Both the position numbers and the translations under genes were made by a program. DNA of 64,000 bases from NCBI GenBank assembly GCA_000158155.1, contig DS999405.1, forward strand, positions 1,539,738 through 1,603,737, in the 5' to 3' direction. The stretch comes from a gamma proteobacterium NOR5-3 (GTDB taxonomy: Bacteria > Pseudomonadota > Gammaproteobacteria > Pseudomonadales > Halieaceae). Below, one piece after another: positions 27,349 through 36,126 of the stretch; position 1 is the first letter of the stretch, and each line of letters begins with the position of its first letter. The notes beneath the pieces are model-generated. The model saw only the letters and a list, made by a program, of their open reading frames with translations. It did not search any database and had not been told where the DNA came from.

Positions 27349-28758
27349 ATGGCCAGTATCACCAGCTACGGCGCGGCCCGCGAAGTCACAGGCTCCTGTC
27401 ACTTACTGGAATCTCTGGCCTGCGGGCGTGTATTGCTGGACTGCGGCATGCATCAGGGCGGCGACGCTGTCGATCGACTCCACGACGAAGACTTTGCATT
27501 TGATCCGGCAAGCATTGATGCGGTAATCCTCTCGCATGCTCATCTTGACCACTCAGGGTTACTCCCCCGATTGTGTCAGGGCGGCTTTAGCGGCCCGATC
27601 CTTTGCACACCGGCAACAGCCGAACTACTCAGGATCATGCTGCACGATGCCGTGGGACTTTATCTCCGCGACTTGGAGCACAAAAATCGCCGCAACGCGC
27701 GTCGCGGCCGTCCGCTGGTCGAAGCAAGCTACGGCATAGACGATGTAGAGACAGCCCTCTCGGCCTGTGTAGGCATTGAGTATGGAAAACCCTATGCGCT
27801 CAGCGGATCTGACACAGCGACGCTGTGCTTCCATGATGCCGGTCACATCCTCGGCTCGGCGATTTGCGAAGTGGTTCTGCAAGAAGACGGACAGCAAAAA
27901 CGTCTGGTTTTTTCCGGGGATCTGGGAAAAACAGATTCCGTGCTCATGCGCGAGCCTGCACAGTTGAAGGAAGCCGACATACTGCTCATGGAAAGCACCT
28001 ACGGCGACCGGGATCATCGACCCGAAGGCGACACAGTCACAGAGCTTAGAGACATTCTTCGCGAGACCTGGTCCCGCGGCGGCAACGTTATGATTCCGGC
28101 CTTTGCGGTGGGGCGTACCCAGGAAGTACTTTTCCACCTGGGGACTCTTCACCACCGCGGAGAACTCGACAATTGGCGGGTGTTTCTCGACAGTCCCATG
28201 GCCATTTCTGTTACCCAGGTTTACGACCACTGGCTAAAGCTCCTCGACACCGAAGATATTCGTGCACTGGACGACCAGGGCAAAACCTCTCTCGAAGCGT
28301 TTCTGCCTACCCTGTCTCTCACGCCCGACACTGAGCAGTCCATGGCGATCAATCGGATTCAGAGCGGCGCAATTATCATTGCAGGAAGCGGTATGTGTAC
28401 CGGGGGACGTATACGCCATCACTTCAAGCAGGGTGTCTGGCAGGCAAACAACACCATCATTTTTGCGGGGTTCCAGGCTCAGGGCACCCTCGGACGGCTT
28501 CTGGTAGACGGTGCGTCACACATACGCCTGTTTGGCGAGGAGTACATCGTAAAGGCGCGTATAGCGACTCTCGGTGGCTTATCGGCTCACGCGGGGCAAC
28601 AACAGCTAGTGGACTGGCGCGCGGGCTTTAGTTCTGATCCAGTAACACTTCTGATCCATGGCGAAGAACAGGCACAAAAGGTACTCGCGAAAAGACTCCG
28701 CGAGGAGCTGGGCTGCGAGGCACAAATCCCCGAGCGCGGACAAAGTATTGAATTCTGA
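27349..28758 (+). CDS. MBL-fold beta-CASP ribonuclease/nuclease family protein
   Basis: 469 residues from ATG 27349, preceded by GGAGAG. The metallo-beta-lactamase core has SHAHLDHSG (His63, His65, Asp67, His68), 'HDAGHILGSA', FSGDLG and 'ESTYGDRDH'; the beta-CASP part has 'MIPAFAVGRTQEVL', 'DSPMAISVT' and 'ASGMCTGGR'-type (here AGSGMCTGGR); and the C-terminal RMMBL segment has 'LSAHAGQQQLVDW' and a final 'LIHGE'. This is the CPSF73-like bacterial group, probably an RNA processing or decay nuclease acting in the cytoplasm. No KH domain is present. It starts 94 bases after cusA, but a link to metal efflux is not implied. Confidence 0.9.
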   Translation: MASITSYGAAREVTGSCHLLESLACGRVLLDCGMHQGGDAVDRLHDEDFAFDPASIDAVILSHAHLDHSGLLPRLCQGGFSGPILCTPATAELLRIMLHDAVGLYLRDLEHKNRRNARRGRPLVEASYGIDDVETALSACVGIEYGKPYALSGSDTATLCFHDAGHILGSAICEVVLQEDGQQKRLVFSGDLGKTDSVLMREPAQLKEADILLMESTYGDRDHRPEGDTVTELRDILRETWSRGGNVMIPAFAVGRTQEVLFHLGTLHHRGELDNWRVFLDSPMAISVTQVYDHWLKLLDTEDIRALDDQGKTSLEAFLPTLSLTPDTEQSMAINRIQSGAIIIAGSGMCTGGRIRHHFKQGVWQANNTIIFAGFQAQGTLGRLLVDGASHIRLFGEEYIVKARIATLGGLSAHAGQQQLVDWRAGFSSDPVTLLIHGEEQAQKVLAKRLREELGCEAQIPERGQSIEF

Positions 28759-28767
28759 TCTTGCATA

Positions 28768-28790
28768 GCCGGCGGCTTTAACCTGCCGGC
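28768..28790. terminator. GC-rich hairpin between convergent genes
   Basis: GCCGGCGG (28768-28775), a six-base loop, then CC-T-GCCGGC (28782-28790) with one bulged T. Outer CTTGC/GCAAG arms can also pair. There is no strong T-tract on either side, so it may end transcription weakly or serve as a 3' stabiliser. Confidence 0.4.
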
Positions 28791-28806
28791 ACAGCCGCAA
28801 GATTGA

Positions 28807-30123
28807 TTAGTCGCTATCCATCTGCGCATCAACCCCCAACAAGGTTCTAAGCAGGACATTTGCTCCGTCGGTGATCTGCTGTGGACTGGTGAACTCCGAT
28901 GGCGCATGGCTAGTACCATCTCGACTGGGTACAAAGATCATACCAATGGGGCAGATAGTCCCAAGGCTCTGTGCGTCATGTCCTGCACCGCTGGGCATAC
29001 GTTGGTGACTCAGTCCCAGGGAGTCGGTGCTCGCTTCTATGATTTGACGAAGCCTTTCGTTGGTTGGCGCAGCCATGGACTCGTAGAACTGCGCAAAACT
29101 GATCTTTGCGCCGGTTTCCTCAGCGAGTAGCTGGCTGGCGCTGTCAATTCGATCAAACAGCAGACCCACCTTGTCCATACTCAAGTCACGAATCTCAAGA
29201 CTCATCGTCGCCTGACCAGGAACCACATTAGGCGCTCCCGGAAACGCCGCAATACGTCCCACAGTGCCCACCTGGGTCCCGGGAGTGTCAGTAATAATGT
29301 CACGTACGAGGGTCACAAACCGCGCCGCGGTATAGAGCGCATCGCTGCGCTGATCCATGGGCGTCGTCCCCGCGTGATTCGCAAAGCCATCGACGGTGAC
29401 ATTCCAACGGCGAATTCCGACGATCCCCTCCACCACACCAATGGCAATGCCCTTACGATCCAGTATGGCGCCCTGCTCGATATGCAGCTCAAGATAGGCG
29501 GTAATGTCGCCGGCGCTTCGGGTCACAGAATCCAGCTGCTGTGGATCACCACCAAGAAACCGCATCCCATCACCCAGGCTTCGCTGGCCGAGACTGGGCA
29601 ATGCAAACTCACTGAACTTAACCGCACCGGCAACTGCGCGACTGCCTGTTTTACCGCCCTCCTCGTTTGACCACACGACAAACTCCACCGGGTGTCGTAG
29701 GGACACAGCCTCATCATGAAGCGTCCTTGCCACTTCAATAGCCGACATCACACCAACAATGCCATCGTAGTGACCACCATTGGGCACAGTGTCGATATGA
29801 GATCCCGCAACGATAGGCGCCAGCTCGCTGCTACGACCTTCACGGCGACCCACAAGATTGCCCGCTGCATCGATGTGGGTAACAAGACCTGCTTCGCGCA
29901 TGAGTCCATCAAGATACTCAAGCGCAGCTTTATTGGAATCGCTGTAGGCAACACGGATTGACCCACCTTCGGGGGTTCCCCCATAGGTCTTCATTGTCGC
30001 CATAGTCCCGTTCAGGCGGCCCCCATCGACCTCTAAGTCAGATTGGGCGAAGGCTGAAGACAGTGTCGCAATGTGCAGTGCGGTCAGGCCGGCGAGCAGA
30101 GTCGGATATACAGAAAAACGCAT
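28807..30123 (-). CDS. exported M20-family Zn hydrolase (N-carbamoyl-amino-acid/allantoate amidohydrolase type)
   Basis: 438 residues from ATG 30123; a signal peptide ends SSAFAQSD. Metal and catalytic residues: His109 (AGSHIDTVPNGG), Asp120 (HYDGIVGVM), Glu154-Glu155 (WSNEEGG), His213 (ELHIEQGA), and the late His in SGAGHDAQ. The order and spacing match the hydantoinase/carbamoylase group (beta-ureidopropionase, L-carbamoylase, allantoate amidohydrolase), which is normally cytoplasmic. Export is unusual. A longer frame to 30171 lacks a better signal. The Rieske oxygenase gene ends 56 bases upstream on the same strand, so the two are probably co-transcribed. Confidence 0.87.
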   Translation of the reverse strand: MRFSVYPTLLAGLTALHIATLSSAFAQSDLEVDGGRLNGTMATMKTYGGTPEGGSIRVAYSDSNKAALEYLDGLMREAGLVTHIDAAGNLVGRREGRSSELAPIVAGSHIDTVPNGGHYDGIVGVMSAIEVARTLHDEAVSLRHPVEFVVWSNEEGGKTGSRAVAGAVKFSEFALPSLGQRSLGDGMRFLGGDPQQLDSVTRSAGDITAYLELHIEQGAILDRKGIAIGVVEGIVGIRRWNVTVDGFANHAGTTPMDQRSDALYTAARFVTLVRDIITDTPGTQVGTVGRIAAFPGAPNVVPGQATMSLEIRDLSMDKVGLLFDRIDSASQLLAEETGAKISFAQFYESMAAPTNERLRQIIEASTDSLGLSHQRMPSGAGHDAQSLGTICPIGMIFVPSRDGTSHAPSEFTSPQQITDGANVLLRTLLGVDAQMDSD

Positions 30124-30179
30124 GGGTATTCCTTGGGTGATGCGGACAGTAGCAAAGCACAAACGCAGCAAGCGACGCG

Positions 30180-31298
30180 CTATGCCGATAAGTGCTCCGC
30201 GAGATTTTTATGAAAATGCACAATCGCTTTTTCGAAATAGCCAAAAGTAAGATGTTGGTTCGCGCCGGCTCCCAGAGTTTCTTGAATAGAGCAGGCAGCT
30301 TCACGGTCTTCATCAAATCCCGCGGCCTTCACAAACACTGCATCTCGCATTGCTTCGTCAAAATCCACGATAGACCCATCAGACGTTCTGTTAGTTACGC
30401 GATAAATGAGTATTTGCGTACGTGATGGGCTAAGCGGCTCAAAGATAGTTACCGTGGAATGCTTGGAAAGAACCGAAACAGCGACATTGGGAAAGAGTTG
30501 GTATACGGAGGTGAGCATCCCATCAAGGCTGCGCTTCTGAGGCTCAATGTCCCGGAGCTTTTCGATGCGTTTAAAGGGGAAGATGACTCTGGAGTTTGCA
30601 CCAAAGGTTTCTACGACATTGGTATTGTCGAGCCCGTAAGGATAAAAGCTCTGCTTATGCAGAGACTTGATGTGGTATCCCTCCATGGTGGTTTCGGCGA
30701 TCAACTTCCAATTTGACTCATCGCTGTAATCGCTTTGATCAAAGAACTGCTGCTCGTCAGAAAAAAACTCCGGCATGTTCTTGAGTGATTCCTCATCTAT
30801 GGGACCGCTTTGATTGACGTAGACCAGTCCGCCCTTTTCTCGCGCAGCAACCTCAACCAAACCGTTCTCGTGTAGCTCAACACCCGGAAAACCCTCACGA
30901 CCGGGTATCTGTCTCAACTTTCCATCAAGGCCATAGGTCCATGCGTGATAGGGGCAGACGAACGATCGCGCGCAGCCGCTGTCCTTGGCCACCGGCATAC
31001 CCCGGTGTCGACAGCCATTGATAAAGGCGCGGATCTGGCCATCTTCGCCCCTTACAACCAGTAGCGGTGTGCCAGCGGCCTTCCTTGCGACATAGCTTCC
31101 CTTCTCAGACAGCATCACCGACGGACAAAAGGCTACGGGCATTCGCCGCAACATCGCTATCTCGGCCTCAAAACGCTCCTGGGACAAATAGCTGGCCACA
31201 GGTTCCTTCCAGACCGTGTCTCCAAGATCCGTAGTCTTGTTATCTATGTGGCTAAAAATACGCTCGGTAACTTGCTGTTCGTTCAGGAGATTATTCAT
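30180..31298 (-). CDS. Rieske-type ring-hydroxylating/demethylating oxygenase, alpha subunit
   Basis: 372 residues. The Rieske [2Fe-2S] site is CRHRG (Cys96, His98) and CPYHAW (Cys115, His118). The catalytic domain has NWKLIAETTMEGYHIKSLH with iron ligands His209 and His214. The residue bridging electron transfer between subunits is Glu206, not the common Asp; Glu occurs in enzymes acting on quaternary amines (carnitine, glycine betaine) and in several uncharacterised relatives. A late FDEDREA could supply the third iron ligand. Reductase partner genes are not in the window. The substrate is unknown; pairing with an exported carbamoylase-type hydrolase is the only context clue. Confidence 0.87.
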   Translation of the reverse strand: MNNLLNEQQVTERIFSHIDNKTTDLGDTVWKEPVASYLSQERFEAEIAMLRRMPVAFCPSVMLSEKGSYVARKAAGTPLLVVRGEDGQIRAFINGCRHRGMPVAKDSGCARSFVCPYHAWTYGLDGKLRQIPGREGFPGVELHENGLVEVAAREKGGLVYVNQSGPIDEESLKNMPEFFSDEQQFFDQSDYSDESNWKLIAETTMEGYHIKSLHKQSFYPYGLDNTNVVETFGANSRVIFPFKRIEKLRDIEPQKRSLDGMLTSVYQLFPNVAVSVLSKHSTVTIFEPLSPSRTQILIYRVTNRTSDGSIVDFDEAMRDAVFVKAAGFDEDREAACSIQETLGAGANQHLTFGYFEKAIVHFHKNLAEHLSA

Positions 31299-31457
31299 AG
31301 TAACTCTTTGATAAAACGCCTATGCACCCGGGTTCTTACCTGTGTGACGGAACGCCTCGTTGCACCCTAGTACTGCTGTAAAAATTCCTGAGACCACACT
31401 ACACTTCGTAGCGGTAGACACCAAAACGAACATTCCCAAGCTTCCATCGCGTGAAAC

Positions 31458-31483
31458 GTGGTTTGAGAATATACCCAAACCAC
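31458..31483. repeat. perfect 8-bp inverted repeat
   Basis: GTGGTTTG (31458-31465) and CAAACCAC (31476-31483) separated by ten A/T-rich bases, about 80 bases upstream of the GNAT gene in the 266-base divergent region. It could be an operator or a leader hairpin. A 71-codon open frame crosses this region (31360-31575), but I see no support for it being a gene. Confidence 0.4.
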
Positions 31484-31564
31484 TGCCGGACCAATTTGAC
31501 ATGGCCTTGCAGTACTATCGCAGCCTTGAAAACCTTCACACCCTCTTACGAACAGATAACCATC

Positions 31565-32056
31565 ATGCAGAGTGAACTAACACTCCGAAGTTTTTCCAAA
31601 GAAGATGCAGAAACTGTAGCAACATTGGTGGGCGACCGTGACGTTTCCCGTTGGACATCCAGCATCCCTTATCCGTACACACTTCAAGACGCTCATCACT
31701 GGATAGAGCGCTTAGCCGCGGACACCGAACGTCAATCCTTCGCGGTGGAATACCGAGGCGAGTTGGTTTCCTGCGTAGCATTCTGGCCACACGACGGCGA
31801 CTCGGTAGAAGTTGGTTATTGGGTGGGCAAACCCTACTGGCGCCGTGGCATCGCCAGCAGAGCACTGCATACGCTCCTTGCCAGCTCGGCGTTTCCCGCC
31901 GACAAAACCGTCGTTGCCAAGGTTATGAGCGACAATAGGGGCTCCCAGAAAGTGCTGCTTAACAATGGGTTCTCTTATGTCAGCGACTGCTCTATCAGCA
32001 AGAACGGTAAAGAAATCGAGGCCAAGTTCTTTGTTAAAGAAAGGTTAGGCAGTTAA
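31565..32056 (+). CDS. GNAT family N-acetyltransferase (RimJ/RimL-like)
   Basis: 163 residues from ATG 31565. The fold pattern fits: 'LTLRSFSKEDAETVATLV', 'DVSRWTSSIPYPYTLQDAHHW' (in parts), 'SVEVGYWVGKPYWRRGIASRAL' with the R-R-G-x-A acetyl-CoA loop, and 'NRGSQKVLLNNGFSYV' near the end. Such enzymes acetylate N-termini of proteins or small amines. The substrate is not predictable. The frame is open upstream to 31451, but the ATG at 31565 gives the family's normal N-terminus. It is followed after about 50 bases by the sulfatase gene. Confidence 0.87.
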   Translation: MQSELTLRSFSKEDAETVATLVGDRDVSRWTSSIPYPYTLQDAHHWIERLAADTERQSFAVEYRGELVSCVAFWPHDGDSVEVGYWVGKPYWRRGIASRALHTLLASSAFPADKTVVAKVMSDNRGSQKVLLNNGFSYVSDCSISKNGKEIEAKFFVKERLGS

Positions 32057-32106
32057 ACAATGTCGCCGCGACTACCCACAGGCATGACCGCTATGAACAC
32101 TTGCAA

Positions 32107-33501
32107 ATGAACATAAAACAGTCGGCTGTCGCCTTGCTGGTCGTCGTCGTGCTGAGTGCCTGCAGCGATCAAAAAGCTCCTGATGCTGGGCGCCGCCCCA
32201 ACATCGTCTTCGTTCTTTTAGACGACGTACGCTATGACGACATTATCGATCACCCCTTTGTCGAGCTGCCGAACATTCAGCGACTGGCCAACGAAGGTGC
32301 TTCATTTAAGCAGTTCTTTACCTCAGCACCACTGTGCTCCCCCAGCCGCGCCGTCTTTATGACCGGTCAGTACCCGCACCGCAACGGCATCATTGATAAC
32401 GGTGAGCGTGCCGAGCAAAGCCACAAGATCGTCACCTTTGTGAAGCTGCTACAAGACTCAGGCTATCGCACAGGTTTTTTTGGTAAGTGGCATATGGGGC
32501 ATGCAGACGACTCCCCAAGGCCCGGATTCGATCGCTGGGTCAGCTTTGTGGGCCAGGGCGTTTACGACGATCCAGAAATGAATATCGATGGTGTGACAAG
32601 TCACGCCTCGGGGTATATGACGGATATCCTGACCGATCAGGCAGTATCGTTTATAGAAGAAATCGATGAGAGACCATTCCTTGCTTTCATCGCGCATAAG
32701 GCTTCCCATCCGGAAATCCATGCAAACTATCTACGCACGTTTCCGCCCGCGGCCGGTGATGAAGATTTGTACACGCAAGAACCCTTACAACGCAGCCCCA
32801 ACTGGCAGGCAAGCACTGCGGGGAAACCCGCCTTGGAGCGACCGGTGGACTACAATGATCCTCGCAGCCCTGAGGGAGGACTGCCCGACGACATCATTCT
32901 GAATCGACTGCGAATGCTCAGCGCTGTTGATCGCGGGCTGGGCAGACTCATTGATGTTCTGGAGACAAAAAAACTGCTCGACGACACGGTAGTTGTACTC
33001 AGCAGCGACCAGGGGTTCTTTTATGGGGAGTTTGGTCTGGCCCAGGAGCGCCGCTTGGCCTACGAAGCCAGCATCCATATCCCTTTGATTATCCGTTATC
33101 CACAAATGGTGCCTGCAGGAGCAGAGCTAAAGGCACTGACTAGCAACGTCGACATCGCACCGACAATGCTGGCACTTACCGGCGGGTCGATTCCTGAAGA
33201 TGTGGATGGCTATTCTCTTGTGCCGCTACTCGAGGGTTCTGCGAAAGAAGTTCGAGAAGACTTTTTGATCGAATATTACTCTGACGAGGTGTTTCCGCGA
33301 ATTCAGAACATGGGATACCACGCACTGCGGACGCATCAGTACAAATACATTCGCTACCGTGAGCTTCGGGACATGGACGAGCTTTATGATCTTGAAGCGG
33401 ATCCCCACGAGCTGGACAACCTGCTTCCCGATCGTGCCCCCAGCGGTTTGATAGAACAGCTGGCGGCGCGTATCGACAGAGCAGCAGGCGCCAAGCCCTA
33501 A
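32107..33501 (+). CDS. sulfatase family lipoprotein
   Basis: 464 residues from ATG 32107 (TTG 32101 is in frame). Lipobox VLSAC with Cys19 predicts a lipid-anchored protein. The sulfatase core is complete: RPNIVFVLLDD with metal Asp39/Asp40, the formylglycine signature LCSPSR (Cys77-x-Pro-x-Arg81), 'TGFFGKWHMGH', and a late SSDQGFFYGE. It hydrolyses sulfate esters once Cys77 is converted to formylglycine by an anaerobic or FGE-type maturase, neither of which is in the window. Likely substrates are sulfated polysaccharides or small sulfate esters from marine algae, as an inference. No polysaccharide lyase or glycosidase genes flank it, so it is not in an obvious polysaccharide-utilisation locus. 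Confidence 0.88.
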   Translation: MNIKQSAVALLVVVVLSACSDQKAPDAGRRPNIVFVLLDDVRYDDIIDHPFVELPNIQRLANEGASFKQFFTSAPLCSPSRAVFMTGQYPHRNGIIDNGERAEQSHKIVTFVKLLQDSGYRTGFFGKWHMGHADDSPRPGFDRWVSFVGQGVYDDPEMNIDGVTSHASGYMTDILTDQAVSFIEEIDERPFLAFIAHKASHPEIHANYLRTFPPAAGDEDLYTQEPLQRSPNWQASTAGKPALERPVDYNDPRSPEGGLPDDIILNRLRMLSAVDRGLGRLIDVLETKKLLDDTVVVLSSDQGFFYGEFGLAQERRLAYEASIHIPLIIRYPQMVPAGAELKALTSNVDIAPTMLALTGGSIPEDVDGYSLVPLLEGSAKEVREDFLIEYYSDEVFPRIQNMGYHALRTHQYKYIRYRELRDMDELYDLEADPHELDNLLPDRAPSGLIEQLAARIDRAAGAKP

Positions 33502-33722
33502 GCCGATCGCAGGCAAGTCAGATCCAGGACTTATGCTTGGTGTAATTCGTTTCGCCATGGAAAGTATGCAAGCCGCTCCGCAACGGCGTGCCAACAAATG
33601 ACCAATGGCCCCTCAGAGCACTGAATTACGATAAGCTGCTCGTCAGTCAGCGCGATCGCTTCATGCGATTGCTCCATGCACCTGCAGCTAATACCACCGT
33701 CCCATATTTGTTCGAGGTTCTC

Positions 33723-34712
33723 ATGATCCGAATCCATCGACTGCTCAGCGCCGCCGCTCTGGCTGCAGTATTCGCTAACGCTGCCTTGGCAGAAGCCCAA
33801 TCCGACGATGACCAGCTAAGCCTTGGCGGTCCACCAGCTTCTAATCCCAGCAAGGCCCATGCCCCCCTTGAGATGACATACTTTGGCGCAGCCGGCTGGC
33901 GTATGACCGACGGCGACACCGTTGTGCTTGTGGACCCCTGGCCGTCCAGAATCCCCTATGGCGGCGCTGCACATCCGGACGACAAGCGCCCCAGCTACGG
34001 CCGTACTGATCCTGCTCCTGTAGATACTGACTTGATTGATCAATTGATTCCCGAGGCGGATTTTATTCTTGTGCAGCACGGGCACTTTGATCATCTGGGA
34101 GATGTTCCCTATATCGCCAAGAAGACCGGCGCCAAAGTCATCGGCACAGAAACCGTGGTGATGATCCTGCGGGCCTACGGTGTGCCCGGAGAGCAACTCT
34201 ATGCAGTGCAAGGCGGTGAGGATTATCAGTTCGACAATTTTAGTGTGCGCGTGGTGCCAGGACTGCATTCAGCCCTGGACCAAAAGCACTACCACGACTC
34301 AAGACGCTACGATCAGGACACGGTTTTAGAAGCGCCACTGCGCATTGAGCAGTTCATCGAAGGCGGCGCACTAAGCTTCTTGGCCAGACTCGGAGGCCGA
34401 AGCATACTAACCATGGGCTCCATGAACTTTATTGAGCGCGAGTTCGAGGGATTAGAACCGGACATTCTGCTTGCGGGCATCAACGGCTCACGCATGGGTC
34501 TTTATGACTATGACCGACGCTTGCTGCAATCAACGGGATACCCCGCCATCGTGTTACCCACGCACTGGGATAACTTTCGTTTGCCCTACAGCTTTTCGCA
34601 ACAGGACAACGTGGAGAAAAAGCTCATACCCTTTGTCGAGACCGCAAAGAAAATCTCGCCAAACTCCAAGGTCATTATCCCGGTTCACCTGGAGCCGATC
34701 ACGCTTCCTTAA
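33723..34712 (+). CDS. exported MBL-fold metallo-hydrolase
   Basis: 329 residues from ATG 33723, where a signal peptide (LLSAAALAAVFANAALAEAQ) begins; the longer frame to 33588 has no signal. The zinc motif is QHGHFDHLGD (His119, His121, Asp123, His124), preceded by 'LEMTYFGAAGWRM' and DPWPSRIPYGG. It resembles UlaG/YfbU-like and 'L-ascorbate-6-phosphate lactonase-like' exported MBL proteins of unknown substrate; a beta-lactamase role is unlikely. It converges with the amidohydrolase gene, with one base between stops. Confidence 0.83.
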   Translation: MIRIHRLLSAAALAAVFANAALAEAQSDDDQLSLGGPPASNPSKAHAPLEMTYFGAAGWRMTDGDTVVLVDPWPSRIPYGGAAHPDDKRPSYGRTDPAPVDTDLIDQLIPEADFILVQHGHFDHLGDVPYIAKKTGAKVIGTETVVMILRAYGVPGEQLYAVQGGEDYQFDNFSVRVVPGLHSALDQKHYHDSRRYDQDTVLEAPLRIEQFIEGGALSFLARLGGRSILTMGSMNFIEREFEGLEPDILLAGINGSRMGLYDYDRRLLQSTGYPAIVLPTHWDNFRLPYSFSQQDNVEKKLIPFVETAKKISPNSKVIIPVHLEPITLP

Positions 34713-34713
34713 C

Positions 34714-36006
34714 TCACATTTTTTTGTAAACCACCCCGTCCTTCATGACGAAGGACACCGACTCGGTGACACTAATGTCTTCGAGAGGGTTACCCGATAC
34801 CGCGACAATATCGGCGAGGTTGCCCTTGCGAATAACACCCAGGTCATCGCGCTTCATGAGTGTCGCCGCATTTATGGTGGCGGCCTGCAAGGCTTGAGCC
34901 TCTGTCATTCCATATTTGACCATGCGCGAAAACTGACGCGCGTTGAGTCCATGGGGATAGATTGCCGCGTCTGATCCAAACACCATCTTCACGCCGGCTT
35001 TGACCGCAGCGCTAAAGCTGTCTCTTTGCACCTGACCGATTTCTTTATCTTTTCGGAGGTTTTCTTCGGGAACGCCATTCTCCCGCCCTTTTTCCAGGGT
35101 GTACTCCGTGTTGTAGATATCCATGGATAGATAGGTACCGTGCTCCAAGGCCAATTGAATCGCCTCGTCATCCAATATGCTGGCGTGTTCCACACTATCT
35201 ACACCGGCAACAATCGCCGTCTTTATCCCGTCGGTGCCATGAGCATGTGCTGCAACCACCAAATCGCGATAGTGCCCCTCGTCAACAATCGCCTGCATCT
35301 CCTCCAGGGAGTATTGAATTTCGCCTACTTTGGTGCCCCGGGAGAACACGCCCCCCGTGGCGCAAAATTTAATCGCATCGGCACCGTACTTAATGTTCTC
35401 GCGGACCTTTTCCCGAACGGCCCACGGACCATCGGCAACCCCGCCACTTTTCTTTTGCGCTTCTGGCGGCGAGTAATTGTCATCACAATGACCGCCGGTA
35501 ATGCCAATGGAGTAGCCCGCAGCCCAGATTCGCGGGCCCGGCACCTGACCATCCTTAATGGCATCGCGCACTGCAATCACCGAGTAGGCAGAGGAGCCGA
35601 CATTTCGCACCGAGGTAAACCCGGCCATGAGCGTTGTGTGAGCATTTGCTACTGCGTTAACGGTCTTTCGGGGCACTGACTGCAGCCGGCTCTCTAAAAA
35701 TGAAACACCCGGAGGTGCTGAATCCAGGTGTACGTGCATATCCATAAAGCCGGGCAGCAGTGTCTGGCCTTGCAGATAGAGCTCCTCGACATCATCACCG
35801 GCATTGAGCTTGCCGCGCGTACCCACGGACTCAATGACACCGTCGGTGATGAGAACCGCAGGATCCGCGATCAACTTCCCGCTGACGGTGTCGACCATGT
35901 AGTCAGCGCTCAGGAGCAACTGCTCCGCGTATGCACTCTGGGTGATAGAGCCCGCCGCCAAAGCCCCCAATAACAAAGACGTAGCGGATGACTTGCTTAA
36001 CAACAT
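34714..36006 (-). CDS. exported amidohydrolase (imidazolonepropionase/prolidase-like)
   Basis: 430 residues from ATG 36006; a signal peptide ends QSAYAEQ. Amidohydrolase ligands: HVH (His91, His93) after LLPGFMDM, the lysine in 'ADAIKFCATGG' as the likely carboxylated bridge, 'VAAHAHGTDG', VEHAS and FGSDAAIYP. The 'GDCDDNYSP'-type insert (here GGHCDDNYSPP) and overall order match exported Xaa-Pro dipeptidase-like amidohydrolases such as the Sgx/Cc-type carboxypeptidases that act on N-blocked arginine or lysine peptides. This places it with other exported amide-bond hydrolases in the window. Exact substrate unknown. Confidence 0.87.
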   Translation of the reverse strand: MLLSKSSATSLLLGALAAGSITQSAYAEQLLLSADYMVDTVSGKLIADPAVLITDGVIESVGTRGKLNAGDDVEELYLQGQTLLPGFMDMHVHLDSAPPGVSFLESRLQSVPRKTVNAVANAHTTLMAGFTSVRNVGSSAYSVIAVRDAIKDGQVPGPRIWAAGYSIGITGGHCDDNYSPPEAQKKSGGVADGPWAVREKVRENIKYGADAIKFCATGGVFSRGTKVGEIQYSLEEMQAIVDEGHYRDLVVAAHAHGTDGIKTAIVAGVDSVEHASILDDEAIQLALEHGTYLSMDIYNTEYTLEKGRENGVPEENLRKDKEIGQVQRDSFSAAVKAGVKMVFGSDAAIYPHGLNARQFSRMVKYGMTEAQALQAATINAATLMKRDDLGVIRKGNLADIVAVSGNPLEDISVTESVSFVMKDGVVYKKM

Positions 36007-36126
36007 AAAAAACCTCTTGATCGCATAGTGTCCCAACGGAGATGGGCGAACGACCTCAGATTGTAGTGCAGGCAAGGGAGATCCGGAAACGTACTCCCGC
36101 TCCCGAATGACATCGGCAGATTCTAG

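Noticed and set aside
27625-28230. A 201-codon minus-strand frame inside the beta-CASP gene
   Set aside because: Shadow of a conserved gene; composition unlike the neighbouring proteins.
31360-31575. A 71-codon plus-strand frame overlapping the start of the GNAT gene
   Set aside because: No ribosome site, no recognisable family, and the GNAT start lies inside it.
34712-34735. T-rich run after the MBL gene as an intrinsic terminator
   Set aside because: No stem precedes the T run, and it lies in the end of the convergent coding frame.
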